Shown: piece after piece, positions 1 to 8,625 of the stretch | Numbering within the stretch: the stretch's first letter is position 1 | Layout of the letters: every line of letters starts with the position of its first letter | NCBI RefSeq assembly: GCF_013340935.1 | Contig: NZ_WHOS01000006.1 | Span: 124,001-188,000 of the forward strand | Length of the DNA: 64,000 bases | Direction of reading: 5' to 3' | Source: Azospirillum melinis | GTDB taxonomy: Bacteria > Pseudomonadota > Alphaproteobacteria > Azospirillales > Azospirillaceae | Translations under genes and position numbers: made by a program | The notes under the pieces: model-generated | The model's database searches: none | The model's input: the letters and a program-made list of their open reading frames with translations, nothing else | What the model was told of the DNA's origin: nothing

Positions 1-707
1 TGCCAGACCGCCTGGCCGGTGCGCCATTCATAGTCGCGGAAACCCTCCTCCAGCTCGCCGCGCATGAGCTGGGCAACGCCCAGATTCTTGCGATGCTCGG
101 GCCAGGACGGATCGATCCTGACGGCGCGCCGGAAATGTCCCAGCGCCGCCCGGGGCCGCCGTTGCGCCATGATCGCCGCGCCGACATTGTTGTTCACCGC
201 CGCCCCATCGGGTTGCAGCAGCGCAGCCAGCCGGAAGGCGCGCTCCGCCTCCTCAGGGTCGTCGAGCGCCATCAGCGCGCTGCCCAGCGCGAAGGCCGCG
301 CCCTCGTGGCCTGGCCGCAGCGCGATCAGGCGGCGCAGGGCCGGCAAGGCCCAATCCGGCCGCCGCCGTTCCAAATGAACAGAGGCGAGATGGAAGAGCG
401 TGTCGTGATGCCCAGGCCGCAGGCGGAACGCCACGTGCAGCGCCGCCGCAGCCTCTTCCGCACGCCCCATCGTCCGCAGGGTCACCCCCAGCAGGAACCA
501 GACCACCGGATGCTCCGGCCGCAGGGCTGCGGCGGCCCGGAAGCTCGCCGCCGCCTCCGGCAACTCGGATCTCTCTACGCTCAGCAGTCCCCGGTTGAAA
601 AAAAGAAGAAAACCTTCCTCGCCCACGACTGTCCCTCTCACGGACGCCACCAAAAAAGCGCCATCCGGAAAAACCCTGTCGGCGGGCCGGCGGCCAATGC
701 CAACCAT
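1..707 (-). CDS. TPR protein, probably TPR-GT9-like glycosyltransferase (partial, runs off left edge)
   Basis: The minus-strand frame is open from an ATG at 707 to the window edge (235 codons). The visible part is a chain of TPR units, with repeated A-x-F-R-x-A-L-x-L-x-P blocks. It ends in a D-Y-E-W-R segment at about codon 230. In three neighbours (3947, 8626 and 9980) that segment marks the passage from TPRs into a GT9/heptosyltransferase-like domain, so the missing C-terminus is probably of that type; this is inferred from the paralogs. The first 30-40 codons are not TPR-like, and an in-frame GTG near 665 could be the real start. No ribosome binding site settles the choice. Confidence 0.75.
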   Translation of the reverse strand, partial: MVGIGRRPADRVFPDGAFLVASVRGTVVGEEGFLLFFNRGLLSVERSELPEAAASFRAAAALRPEHPVVWFLLGVTLRTMGRAEEAAAALHVAFRLRPGHHDTLFHLASVHLERRRPDWALPALRRLIALRPGHEGAAFALGSALMALDDPEEAERAFRLAALLQPDGAAVNNNVGAAIMAQRRPRAALGHFRRAVRIDPSWPEHRKNLGVAQLMRGELEEGFRDYEWRTGQAVW

Positions 708-734
708 TGTCGGACGGAAGCCGCTCCGCCGCAA

Positions 735-893
735 GGCGCCATCACGCTCGCCCAGGCCCTGGACCGGGCGGTCGCGTTCCATCAGGCCGGCCGCGCCGAG
801 GAGGCGGCCGATCTCTGCCGCTCGATCCTGCAAGTCCGGCCGGAGCGGGCGGAGCCCCGCTGCCTGCTGGGCACCATCGCATTCGGGCAGAGT
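735..893 (+). pseudogene. TPR gene fragment
   Basis: About 53 codons read as one and a half TPR units (A-L-D-R-A-V-A-F-H-Q-A-G-R-A-E-E-A followed by L-C-R-S-I-L) and closely resemble the start of the TPR block in the gene at 1158. No start codon lies in frame just upstream, and after about codon 53 the frame loses all TPR character and soon ends. It is best read as a truncated duplicate of a neighbouring TPR-glycosyltransferase gene. It lies head-to-head with the gene at 1-707. Confidence 0.5.
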
Positions 894-1157
894 GTGACCG
901 AGACCTCGGACGAACATAAAACCGGGTGCATAAAACCGGTGCCGTGAGCCCGGGGAGAAGGGAACATGGGATGGAACGCATCGGCGTGGCAAGCCGCCCG
1001 GAGGATTGCCAAGACCTGGCCGATGATGCAGGGTCGCCCCCGGATCGATGGAAGGAGGGAACGAATGGAACGGACCGCCGGTTCCCGCCTCAGGGATTTC
1101 ACTCCTGTGCCGTGCCTCCCCCGCCTCGGGAGAGGAACGCCGGCCGGGAGCTGACCG

Positions 1158-3908
1158 GTGCATCCCTTCGCGATTGCGACGGCCGGCGATGCCGCCTATT
1201 TCCCGCTGCTCCAGGGGCTCGTCCGCTCGATCCGCGCCTTTCCGCAAGGGGCCGGGGTTCCCATCACCGTCCTCGATCTCGGGCTTGGGGCGGAGGATCG
1301 GCGCTGGCTGACCGGCGAAGGGGCGCGGCTGACAGTCCCCGGTTGGGACCATCCCTTCGACCGGCCGATGCCGGAGTATTTCAAGGCGATGGTGTCGCGC
1401 CCCCATCTCCCGAACCATGTTCCCGACGCCGCCATCATCCTGTGGCTGGACGCCGACTGCTGGGTGCAGGATTGGTCGGCCATCGAACTGCTGCTGGCGG
1501 GCGCGGCGGCGACCGGCTTCGCCATCGTGCCGGAACTCGACCGCGCCTATACGCCCTTCCACGACGGCGCGCCTTACGCCCATCACCTTCATGACTGGTA
1601 CAAGGCCTGCTTCGACGAGGACACGGCCCGCCGGCTCTTCGCCTACCCGCTGCTGAATTCCGGGGTGTTCGCCGCGCGCCGCGACGCGCCGCACTGGGCG
1701 CTCTGGGCGCGCCTGCTGGCGGACTCGCTGCGCCGGACCGTGCTTTTCGTCAGCGAACAGGTCGCGTTGAACCTCGCCCTGCGCACCGGCGGGCTGCCGT
1801 TCAGCCAGTTGCCGGCGCGCTGCAATTGGATCTGTTTCCGCGCCACCCCCTTCGGTTCCGCGGACGGCCGGATGCTGCTGGAGCCGGAACTTCCCCACGC
1901 CCCGCTCGGCATTCTGCATCTGGCCGGCTACCCCCTGCCCCGCAAGCAGGACCCCCACACCCTCTCCACGCCCGAGGGCGGCACGGTCACCCGCCCGCTC
2001 AGTCATGAGCCGCCCCCCGGAACGCCGCATGCCAGGGTGGAGGAGGCCCTGGGCCGGGCTTTCGCCCTCTACCGCCAGGGAAAGCCGGAGGACTGCGGCA
2101 GGCTCTGCCGCGCGATCCTCACCGCGTCGCCCGACCAGACGGCGGCGGCATTCCTGCTGGGCGTGGTGGATTTCTCCCTGGGACGGCAGGAGGACTCGCG
2201 GCGGCATTTCGCCCTCGCCGTCGCCTTGCAGCCGGATCTGGCGGACGCCTTCAGCAACCTCGCCCTTCTGGAACGCCATGCCCGCCCCCGCCTCGCCGCG
2301 GCCCTGATCCGGCGGGCGCTCCGCCTTCAGCCGGACGCCCTGCTCTTCACCCGGCTCGGCACCCTGTTCCGGGACGAACGGCGCGGCGGCGAGGCGCTGG
2401 AGGCCCATCGGCGGGCGCTGGCGCTCCAGCCGGACTCGGCGGAGGCATGGCGCGAGAGCGCCCACAGCATGCGGGCGGCCAAGCGGCTGGCTCAAGCCGC
2501 CCAGGGCTACGACCACGCCCACCGGCTTGCCCCGGAGCGGACCGAATTGCTGTGCGACCGCCTGTTCGCGAGCCTGTCCATCTGCGACTGGCGAACCCAC
2601 GAGGAGACCTGTCGCCGGCTGCTGGACGTCATCGACCGCGACCGGGGAGTGGTGCTGCCGCTGCTGAGCCTGCTCATCGGGACCAGCCCGGCCCAGCAGG
2701 ACCGCGCGGCCCGCCGCTTCCACCGTGAGGCCGTCGGGCCGGTCTCGCCGGCCGCGGCCCCGCGGCGCGCCCTGCCGCCGGGGGGACGGCTGAACATCGC
2801 CTATCTCTCCGCCGACTTCCACGACCACGCCACCGCCCGCCTGACGGCGGAGCTTTTCGAACTGCATGACCGCGCGCGCTTTTCCATCTTCGGCTATTCC
2901 TACGGCGAGGATGACGGGAGCCCGATGCGGCGGCGGCTGGAAGCCGGCTTCGACCGCTTCCGCGACCTGCGGCAGGCCGATCCCGGCACGGTCGCGGCGC
3001 TCTGCGCCGAGGACGGCATCCACATCCTGGTGGACCTCAAGGGCTATACCCAGAACGTCCGGCTGACGCTGCTGGCGCGGCGTCTGGCGCCCATCCAGGT
3101 GGCCTATCTGGGCTATCCGGGACCCTTGGGCGCGGAACTGCTGGACTATGCCATCGGCGACCGCATCGTCACGCCGCCCGAGCACCAGCCCTTCTACCGC
3201 GAGCGGCTGGTCCGTATGCCCGACAGCTATCAGGTCAACGACCGCCGCCGGCCAACCGACGCCCCGACGCCGACGCGCGCGGCCTGTGGCCTGCCAGCCG
3301 AAGGCATCGTCTTCTGCGCCTTCCACGCCGCCTTCAAGATCGCCCCCGACCTGTTCGCCCTGTGGATGCGCATCCTGCGCCGCGTTCCGGCCAGCACGCT
3401 CTGGCTGCTGGACGCGGGAAGCGACGCCACCGCCAACCTGCGGGCGGAGGCGGCGCGCCATGGCGTCGAGCCGGGGCGGCTGGTCTTCGCCGCTCCCCGT
3501 CCGCAGGCCGAGCATCTCGCCCGCTACCGGCTCGCCGATCTGGCGCTCGACAGCTTTCCCTACACCGGGCACACCACCACCTCCGACGCCCTGTGGATGG
3601 GGGCGCCCGTCCTCACATTGCATGGCGGAACCTTCGCCTCCAGCGTGGCGGCCAGCCTGCTGCACGCCGCCGGCCTGCCGGAGACGGTCACTGGCTCCTT
3701 CGCGGAGTACGAGGAACGGGCGGTGCAGCTGGCCGGACAGCCGGCGACGCTCACCGGCTTTCGCCACCGGTTGGAGGCCGGCCGCAGTACGGCCCCCCTG
3801 TTCGACAGCCCGCGCTTCACGCGGCATCTCGAACGCGCCTTCCAGACCATGTGGGACCGCCACGCCGCCGGCCTGCCGCCGGAAGCCTTCACGGTCGAGC
3901 TGTCCTGA
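1158..3908 (+). CDS. Fusion glycosyltransferase: GT8-like domain, TPRs, GT41 (OGT/SPINDLY-like) domain
   Basis: A 916-residue protein starting at a GTG preceded by GGGAG at about 1145. Residues 1-275 resemble a GT-A fold nucleotide-sugar transferase with an L-D-A-D-C metal motif near residue 97. Residues 295-480 are TPRs. Residues 542-915 are a GT41 catalytic region of the O-GlcNAc-transferase type: it opens with L-N-I-A-Y-L-S-A-D-F-H-D-H-A and contains L-D-S-F-P-Y-T-G-H-T-T-T-S-D-A-L, typical of the UDP-sugar site. GT41 enzymes normally glycosylate protein Ser/Thr in the cytoplasm. The extra N-terminal transferase suggests two sequential sugar additions by one polypeptide; that is inference. 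It converges with the gene ending at 3947. Confidence 0.85.
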   Translation: MHPFAIATAGDAAYFPLLQGLVRSIRAFPQGAGVPITVLDLGLGAEDRRWLTGEGARLTVPGWDHPFDRPMPEYFKAMVSRPHLPNHVPDAAIILWLDADCWVQDWSAIELLLAGAAATGFAIVPELDRAYTPFHDGAPYAHHLHDWYKACFDEDTARRLFAYPLLNSGVFAARRDAPHWALWARLLADSLRRTVLFVSEQVALNLALRTGGLPFSQLPARCNWICFRATPFGSADGRMLLEPELPHAPLGILHLAGYPLPRKQDPHTLSTPEGGTVTRPLSHEPPPGTPHARVEEALGRAFALYRQGKPEDCGRLCRAILTASPDQTAAAFLLGVVDFSLGRQEDSRRHFALAVALQPDLADAFSNLALLERHARPRLAAALIRRALRLQPDALLFTRLGTLFRDERRGGEALEAHRRALALQPDSAEAWRESAHSMRAAKRLAQAAQGYDHAHRLAPERTELLCDRLFASLSICDWRTHEETCRRLLDVIDRDRGVVLPLLSLLIGTSPAQQDRAARRFHREAVGPVSPAAAPRRALPPGGRLNIAYLSADFHDHATARLTAELFELHDRARFSIFGYSYGEDDGSPMRRRLEAGFDRFRDLRQADPGTVAALCAEDGIHILVDLKGYTQNVRLTLLARRLAPIQVAYLGYPGPLGAELLDYAIGDRIVTPPEHQPFYRERLVRMPDSYQVNDRRRPTDAPTPTRAACGLPAEGIVFCAFHAAFKIAPDLFALWMRILRRVPASTLWLLDAGSDATANLRAEAARHGVEPGRLVFAAPRPQAEHLARYRLADLALDSFPYTGHTTTSDALWMGAPVLTLHGGTFASSVAASLLHAAGLPETVTGSFAEYEERAVQLAGQPATLTGFRHRLEAGRSTAPLFDSPRFTRHLERAFQTMWDRHAAGLPPEAFTVELS

Positions 3909-3946
3909 GTCCGATGACCGACGACCCGGCCCTGGACCCCGCAGCC

Positions 3947-5716
3947 TCAGCCGCCCAGGCTTTCCAGCATCGCGCACAGTCGTGACACGACCGCGCTCCA
4001 ATCGCCGCGCCGCTCCTGCCGGAACAGGCGCATGGTCGGATACCAGGGGGTGCAGACGCCATGCTCCAGCCACCGCCAGTCCGGAGCGAAGGGCAGCACG
4101 GTCCACACCGGCCGCCCGAGCGCCCCGGCGAGATGGGCCGGCCCGGTGCAGGAGCTGACGATCAGATCCAGGTTCTCCATGATCGCCGCCGTGTCGGCGA
4201 AGTCGGCGATGTCCGCGCCGAGATCGACGAAGCCGGCGGGCAACGGCCCGCACCGATCCAGATCGCGCCTCCCGGCTCCCTTCTGAAGCCCGAAGACCGA
4301 AACCCCCGGCAGATCGAGCAGAGGCCGGAAGGCCGCCAGACCGGGGGAGCGCAGCCCGTCGCCCTTGAACCCCGGATTGCCGGCCCAGACCAACCCGACG
4401 CGGAGACCGATTTTTGGACCGAGGCGCGCTCGCCAGCTCTCCACCAGATCGGGTTCCGCCCGCAGATAGGCGAACGGTGCCGGAATGGTGTAGAGGGTGG
4501 CGCGCAGCATGTGAGGCAGGCTCGCCAGGGCCACATGGACGTCGTGCGGCGGCGGCGGGTCGTAACGGGGAACAACGCCGGCGATCCCCGGCATCGACGA
4601 AAGCAGCCGGACGAGTTGCCCGTTGCAGTCCAGGAATACTCGCGCGCCGTGCGTCTGGAGCAGCGCGGCGTAGCGCGCGAACATGATCGTGTCCCCCACC
4701 CCCTGCTCGTCGTGAACCAACAGGGTTCGTCCTGCGAGAGGCGATCCGTCCCAGACCGGCGAGGCGAAGTCACGGCGGGGCGAGGGGAAATCCGGCATGC
4801 GGGACCGCCATTCATACTCCGCGAATCCTTCGCGGAACTCCCCCTTGATCAGAAGACCGTGACTCAGCGCGGTGTGCGCCTCGGCCAGAGCCGGTTCCAG
4901 GATGGCGGCGCGGCGTGTCAGGGCGATCGACTCGTCCACCCGCATCTCGTCACGGGCGACGAGGCCGAGATTGAGATGGGCGTGGGCGCCGTCCGGCTGC
5001 ACCGCGATGGAGCGGCGGAAGCAGGCGGCGGCTTCTTCGTAGCGGCCCAGGTCCTGATACGTGATGCCAAGGTTGTTGAGGGTTCCCGGCTCGCCGGAAG
5101 AGAACCCCAGCGCGCTGCGGTAGGCGGCCATCGCCTCCTCCACCCGCCCGAGCCGGCGCAGCGCCACGCCCAGGTTGGTGTATCCCGCCACCGACAAAGG
5201 CGTCATGCCGAGAAGCGTCATCAGCGTCTCGACCGCCTCCTCGTTCCGGCCGGCATGGAGGAGCGCATGGGCATGCTTGAGCCTCGTCTCCGTCGACCAC
5301 GGGCTGAGCACCAGCATCCGCCCGAGCACATCCGCAGCGGCACCATGCTCGCCCAGTTCGGCCAGAATGTCGGCAAGGGTGCCGAGGCCGTCGGGCAGGC
5401 AGGGGTCGAGCGCGAGTGCCAGGCATGCGCCCGCCCGCGCCTTGCCGGGTTGGCCCAGTTGACGCAGGGCGCCGGCAAGGCTGGAAAAGCTGGCGGGGTT
5501 GCCGGGGTCTCGGCGGATGGATTCCCCGATGAGCTGGGCTGCGACGGCCGGCCGGCCATGATGAAGCGCGAGCACCCCCAGCAGATGCAGGGCGCCGGGA
5601 TGGCCGGGCCGGGCGGCCAGCACCGCCCGGTAGGCGATTTCCGCCTCTTCCGCGCGACCGGCGGCATGATGGGCGATTGCGGCTTGCAGAAGCCCGTCGG
5701 GGCGACCGTCATCCAT
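3947..5716 (-). CDS. TPR protein with C-terminal GT9/heptosyltransferase-like domain
   Basis: A 589-residue protein. The ATG at 5716 lies 2 nt after the stop of the upstream gene (TGA at 5719-5721), so the two are probably translationally coupled. An in-frame GTG at 5722 is an alternative start. Residues 1-290 are about eight TPR units. Residues 310-589 form a GT-B fold domain like ADP-heptose transferases: G-R-T-L-L-V-H-D-E-Q-G-V-G-D at the start, a V-G-L-V-W-A-G-N-P segment, and P-A-H-L-A-G-A-L-G-R-P-V-W near the end. The usual Asp-Thr/Ser-Gly/Ala before that last motif is replaced by S-C-T-G, a variant I believe occurs in TPR-type members. Likely a cytoplasmic glycosyltransferase; acceptor unknown. 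Confidence 0.8.
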   Translation of the reverse strand: MDDGRPDGLLQAAIAHHAAGRAEEAEIAYRAVLAARPGHPGALHLLGVLALHHGRPAVAAQLIGESIRRDPGNPASFSSLAGALRQLGQPGKARAGACLALALDPCLPDGLGTLADILAELGEHGAAADVLGRMLVLSPWSTETRLKHAHALLHAGRNEEAVETLMTLLGMTPLSVAGYTNLGVALRRLGRVEEAMAAYRSALGFSSGEPGTLNNLGITYQDLGRYEEAAACFRRSIAVQPDGAHAHLNLGLVARDEMRVDESIALTRRAAILEPALAEAHTALSHGLLIKGEFREGFAEYEWRSRMPDFPSPRRDFASPVWDGSPLAGRTLLVHDEQGVGDTIMFARYAALLQTHGARVFLDCNGQLVRLLSSMPGIAGVVPRYDPPPPHDVHVALASLPHMLRATLYTIPAPFAYLRAEPDLVESWRARLGPKIGLRVGLVWAGNPGFKGDGLRSPGLAAFRPLLDLPGVSVFGLQKGAGRRDLDRCGPLPAGFVDLGADIADFADTAAIMENLDLIVSSCTGPAHLAGALGRPVWTVLPFAPDWRWLEHGVCTPWYPTMRLFRQERRGDWSAVVSRLCAMLESLGG

Positions 5717-5718
5717 CG

Positions 5719-8457
5719 TCACAGCAGGACCGGACTGGACCAGGGGGAATAGGGAACCAGCGCCTGCTGGGCCTTGTCGGGACGGACGACGCTTCGGGCG
5801 CGCCGGTTCAGCATGGTCGCCACGAAGGAGAAGCTGCTGTTGGACACCGCCACCAGATCGGCCTCGCACAGCACATGGAAATCGGTGAGGAACTCCGCGC
5901 CGGGGATCGGTTCCGCCACATCCCGGGCGGAGAGCGGCCGGTAGGCGGCGAAGGCGGAGAGGCAGCGCGGGTCGTCGGTCGCGACGTAGAGGACCGGCCG
6001 GTCGAGGCCGGGCCAGACCGCGTCCAGCCAATGGAGGTACCAGCTTTCAGGGGCCATCCAGAAAGGCCCCCAGCCGAAGTCGCCGCGCCGGATGTGCACG
6101 GCCACCACGGTATGGCCGGCCCCGCGCAGGCGGGCGGTCAGCGCATCCGTCCAGGGCCGGATGAGCGGACCCGGCGTGAAGAAGCCGCGGAAGGTTTCCC
6201 GATGCGGTGCCAGGAAGCCGGTGTCGCCGCAGAAATAGGCGGTGACGTCGCGGTCGGCCAGCACCTCGTCCTCCACGCCGCTCTCCACACCACTGAGCGA
6301 GGCCATGACGCTGGCCTCGACCTGCCGTTCCGGCAAGCGGAGCAAGGCCGGACCGGGCATCGGATCGTCCAGCCCATAGAGATGTCTGCCCGGCCAGGGC
6401 GGCACTTCCAGGGTAAGACCGTGCCGCGCGGCGTACAGGCGCAGGACCCCGTATTGCAGAAGCTGGTTGCCGAACCGCCCATGCCAACCGAGCGAGGTCG
6501 AGGCGAGCCGGCGCCCCGTCCCCGCCCTCGACGCCGGAACGGGCGGCGGTCCATAGCGCCGGGTGAGCCGATTGACGGCACGCCCGGTGAATGCCCCGCC
6601 CCGGCCCGGGTTGCAGCGGATCGCGCGCTCCCAGCCTGGAAGCGCCGCATCCGGCCGGCCGAGCGCCTCCAGGGCGCCGGCAAGGGCGGTGTGGCCGTCG
6701 AACAGGCCCGGTGCGAGTGCCAGCGCACGCCGCGCAAGCTCCGCTGCGTCCTCCGGACGGCCGAGGCCGAGGGCCACCTCAGCCCGCTCGGCACGGATCT
6801 CTCCCAGGTCCGGTTCAACCCGCACGGCCCATCCGAGAAGCCTGTGCGCGATCCCCGCCTGCCCCCGCCGCCTTTCGGTGCGCCCCAACAGGAACAGGGT
6901 ACCGCCATGCTCCGGCCGGAGAGCCAGCGCCTCCCGCAGATGGCGGGCTGCCGGATCGAGAATCCCCTGCTCGAACCTCAGCGAAGCGAGGTTGAAGCGC
7001 GCCGCCCCGGCATCCGGGTGAAGGCTCGCCACCGCCTGGAACCCGCGGAGCGCCAGGGCATCGCGCCTGAGCGTGTTGGCCGCCAGCCCCAGCTCGAACC
7101 AGACCGCCGCATTGGACGGATCGAGAGCCGCGGCCCGGACCAGTGCTGCAACGGCAGGCTCCGGCCTCTGGTCGCGGATCAGCTCCTTCCCCGTCTCCAG
7201 CCAGACGGCGGCGTCCGTCTGCGGTGCCGGAGGCGCCTCCGGCCCGGCCATCGGGTTGCCCGCCAAGCTGTAAAGGCGACGCCGGGTCAACAGTTCGATT
7301 GCCACGAAGCGGCTGTCCGGCTTCCCGCGCTCCGCCGACGGGGGGCCGCCGGTCATCTCGGCCCGTTGCCGCTCCAGCGCGTTGCCCGGCCGCATCGTGT
7401 AGTGAACGGTCTTGTCGAAGATCTTCAGGCCGCCGAACCGGCTATGCAGGGCGCGGCTGTAGGCCACGTCGTCGGCGACCGCCGGGTAGAAAGGCGCTTC
7501 CTCCGGAAAGCCGCCGATCCGGTCGTGACAGTCGCGCCGGACACAGAGATTGCCGGGATAGCAGTTTTCCGACGCCTGCCGCCAATCCTGGGTGACTTCG
7601 GCGTCGATCCCGTCGAACAGCATGCCGGTTCGAACGAAGCCGGCCTCGGGCGCCTCGTCCAGGGCCCGGATCGTCAGAAAGAGGTGCCGCTCCAGGTAAT
7701 AATCGTCGGCATCGAGGAACCATAGATAGCGCCCCATCGCGGCGGCGGCACCCGCATTGCGTGCCCGCCCCGCACCCCGGTTCCGGTTGTTGGCGATGAT
7801 CGCGACGCTCTGTTCCGGATGAACCCGCGCCCATCGCAGCGCCCGCGACACGGTGTCGTCCGGTGAGGCGTCGTCGACGACGCAGACATGGACCTTCGCT
7901 TCTGCGTCGCCGGACGCTGCCCGGTGGTGGCGGACCGCCGCAAGGACGCTGTCGAGCGCCCGCTCTATGGTGTCCTCCATCCGGTAAACGGGAATCACCA
8001 CCGTGCCGATGAAGTCGTAATCGGCACGGTGACGGGCGATGCCGGCCAGTGCGGCGCCAAGGCCATTGTCCGGCATCCGGGACGCCGCATGGAAATGGGC
8101 GGCTTCGTCGTCTCGTCCCTGAACGAAGCGCAGAACGCCGAGAACATGGGCGAAGTCCCCGCGCGGGGCGATGATTTCGGCCAAGGGTTCGATGACCGCA
8201 GCCGCCTCGTCGACCCGTCCGCTCTGCATCAGCGTCACGGCCTGGTTGAGCGCGGGGGTGATCACCCCGTCGATCTGCTGTTCCAGAACCGTACCGTCTC
8301 CGTGCAGCCGGGCGGCCCGGACGAACAGCGACAAGGCCTGCCGCCTGTTCCCGGCCCGGCAGGCTTCCACCGCCAAATGCTGCCAGGGCAGAGCATCCGC
8401 CGGATCTCCAGCCAGCGTCCGCCTGTGCGTTTTCACCGAACCCGGATCGTCTGCCAT
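5719..8457 (-). CDS. Fusion glycosyltransferase: GT2 domain, TPRs, GT11-like fucosyltransferase domain
   Basis: A 912-residue protein. Residues 1-145 are a TPR-like helical lead-in. Residues 150-375 are a GT2 domain with T-V-V-I-P-V-Y, V-V-D-D-A-S-P-D-D and F-L-D-A-D-D-Y-Y metal/nucleotide motifs. Residues 400-640 are TPRs. Residues 650-912 match alpha-1,2-type fucosyltransferases (GT11): G-R-F-G-N-Q-L-L-Q-Y at the N-terminal edge, V-A-V-H-I-R-R-G-D-F, and a late S-N-S-S-F-S-F block. Two different catalytic folds joined by TPRs in one chain are unusual. It is followed immediately by the TPR-GT9-like gene and is divergent from the gene at 8626 across a 168-bp gap that must hold both promoters. 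Confidence 0.85.
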   Translation of the reverse strand: MADDPGSVKTHRRTLAGDPADALPWQHLAVEACRAGNRRQALSLFVRAARLHGDGTVLEQQIDGVITPALNQAVTLMQSGRVDEAAAVIEPLAEIIAPRGDFAHVLGVLRFVQGRDDEAAHFHAASRMPDNGLGAALAGIARHRADYDFIGTVVIPVYRMEDTIERALDSVLAAVRHHRAASGDAEAKVHVCVVDDASPDDTVSRALRWARVHPEQSVAIIANNRNRGAGRARNAGAAAAMGRYLWFLDADDYYLERHLFLTIRALDEAPEAGFVRTGMLFDGIDAEVTQDWRQASENCYPGNLCVRRDCHDRIGGFPEEAPFYPAVADDVAYSRALHSRFGGLKIFDKTVHYTMRPGNALERQRAEMTGGPPSAERGKPDSRFVAIELLTRRRLYSLAGNPMAGPEAPPAPQTDAAVWLETGKELIRDQRPEPAVAALVRAAALDPSNAAVWFELGLAANTLRRDALALRGFQAVASLHPDAGAARFNLASLRFEQGILDPAARHLREALALRPEHGGTLFLLGRTERRRGQAGIAHRLLGWAVRVEPDLGEIRAERAEVALGLGRPEDAAELARRALALAPGLFDGHTALAGALEALGRPDAALPGWERAIRCNPGRGGAFTGRAVNRLTRRYGPPPVPASRAGTGRRLASTSLGWHGRFGNQLLQYGVLRLYAARHGLTLEVPPWPGRHLYGLDDPMPGPALLRLPERQVEASVMASLSGVESGVEDEVLADRDVTAYFCGDTGFLAPHRETFRGFFTPGPLIRPWTDALTARLRGAGHTVVAVHIRRGDFGWGPFWMAPESWYLHWLDAVWPGLDRPVLYVATDDPRCLSAFAAYRPLSARDVAEPIPGAEFLTDFHVLCEADLVAVSNSSFSFVATMLNRRARSVVRPDKAQQALVPYSPWSSPVLL

Positions 8458-8625
8458 CAGCCGGTCACAGCCTGCACGATGACCGTATCCTCGCCTGCCC
8501 GCGTCGCCCTTCGCAAAAGCCTACGACCTTCATGCCGGTGGTGGCGGGTGCTATGATGCAGGGTTTACCGCCCCAATGGTTGCATCGCACATGAATTTAA
8601 CGCCGGCCCCCTCGGCCTTCAAGCC

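Noticed and set aside
93..734. Protein-coding start of the plus-strand frame ending at 947
   Set aside because: This part is antisense to the TPR gene at 1-707; only 735-893 has TPR character.
4061..5752. 563-codon plus-strand open frame
   Set aside because: Antisense to the TPR-GT9-like gene at 3947-5716. High GC third positions open the opposite strand; no domain-like sequence.
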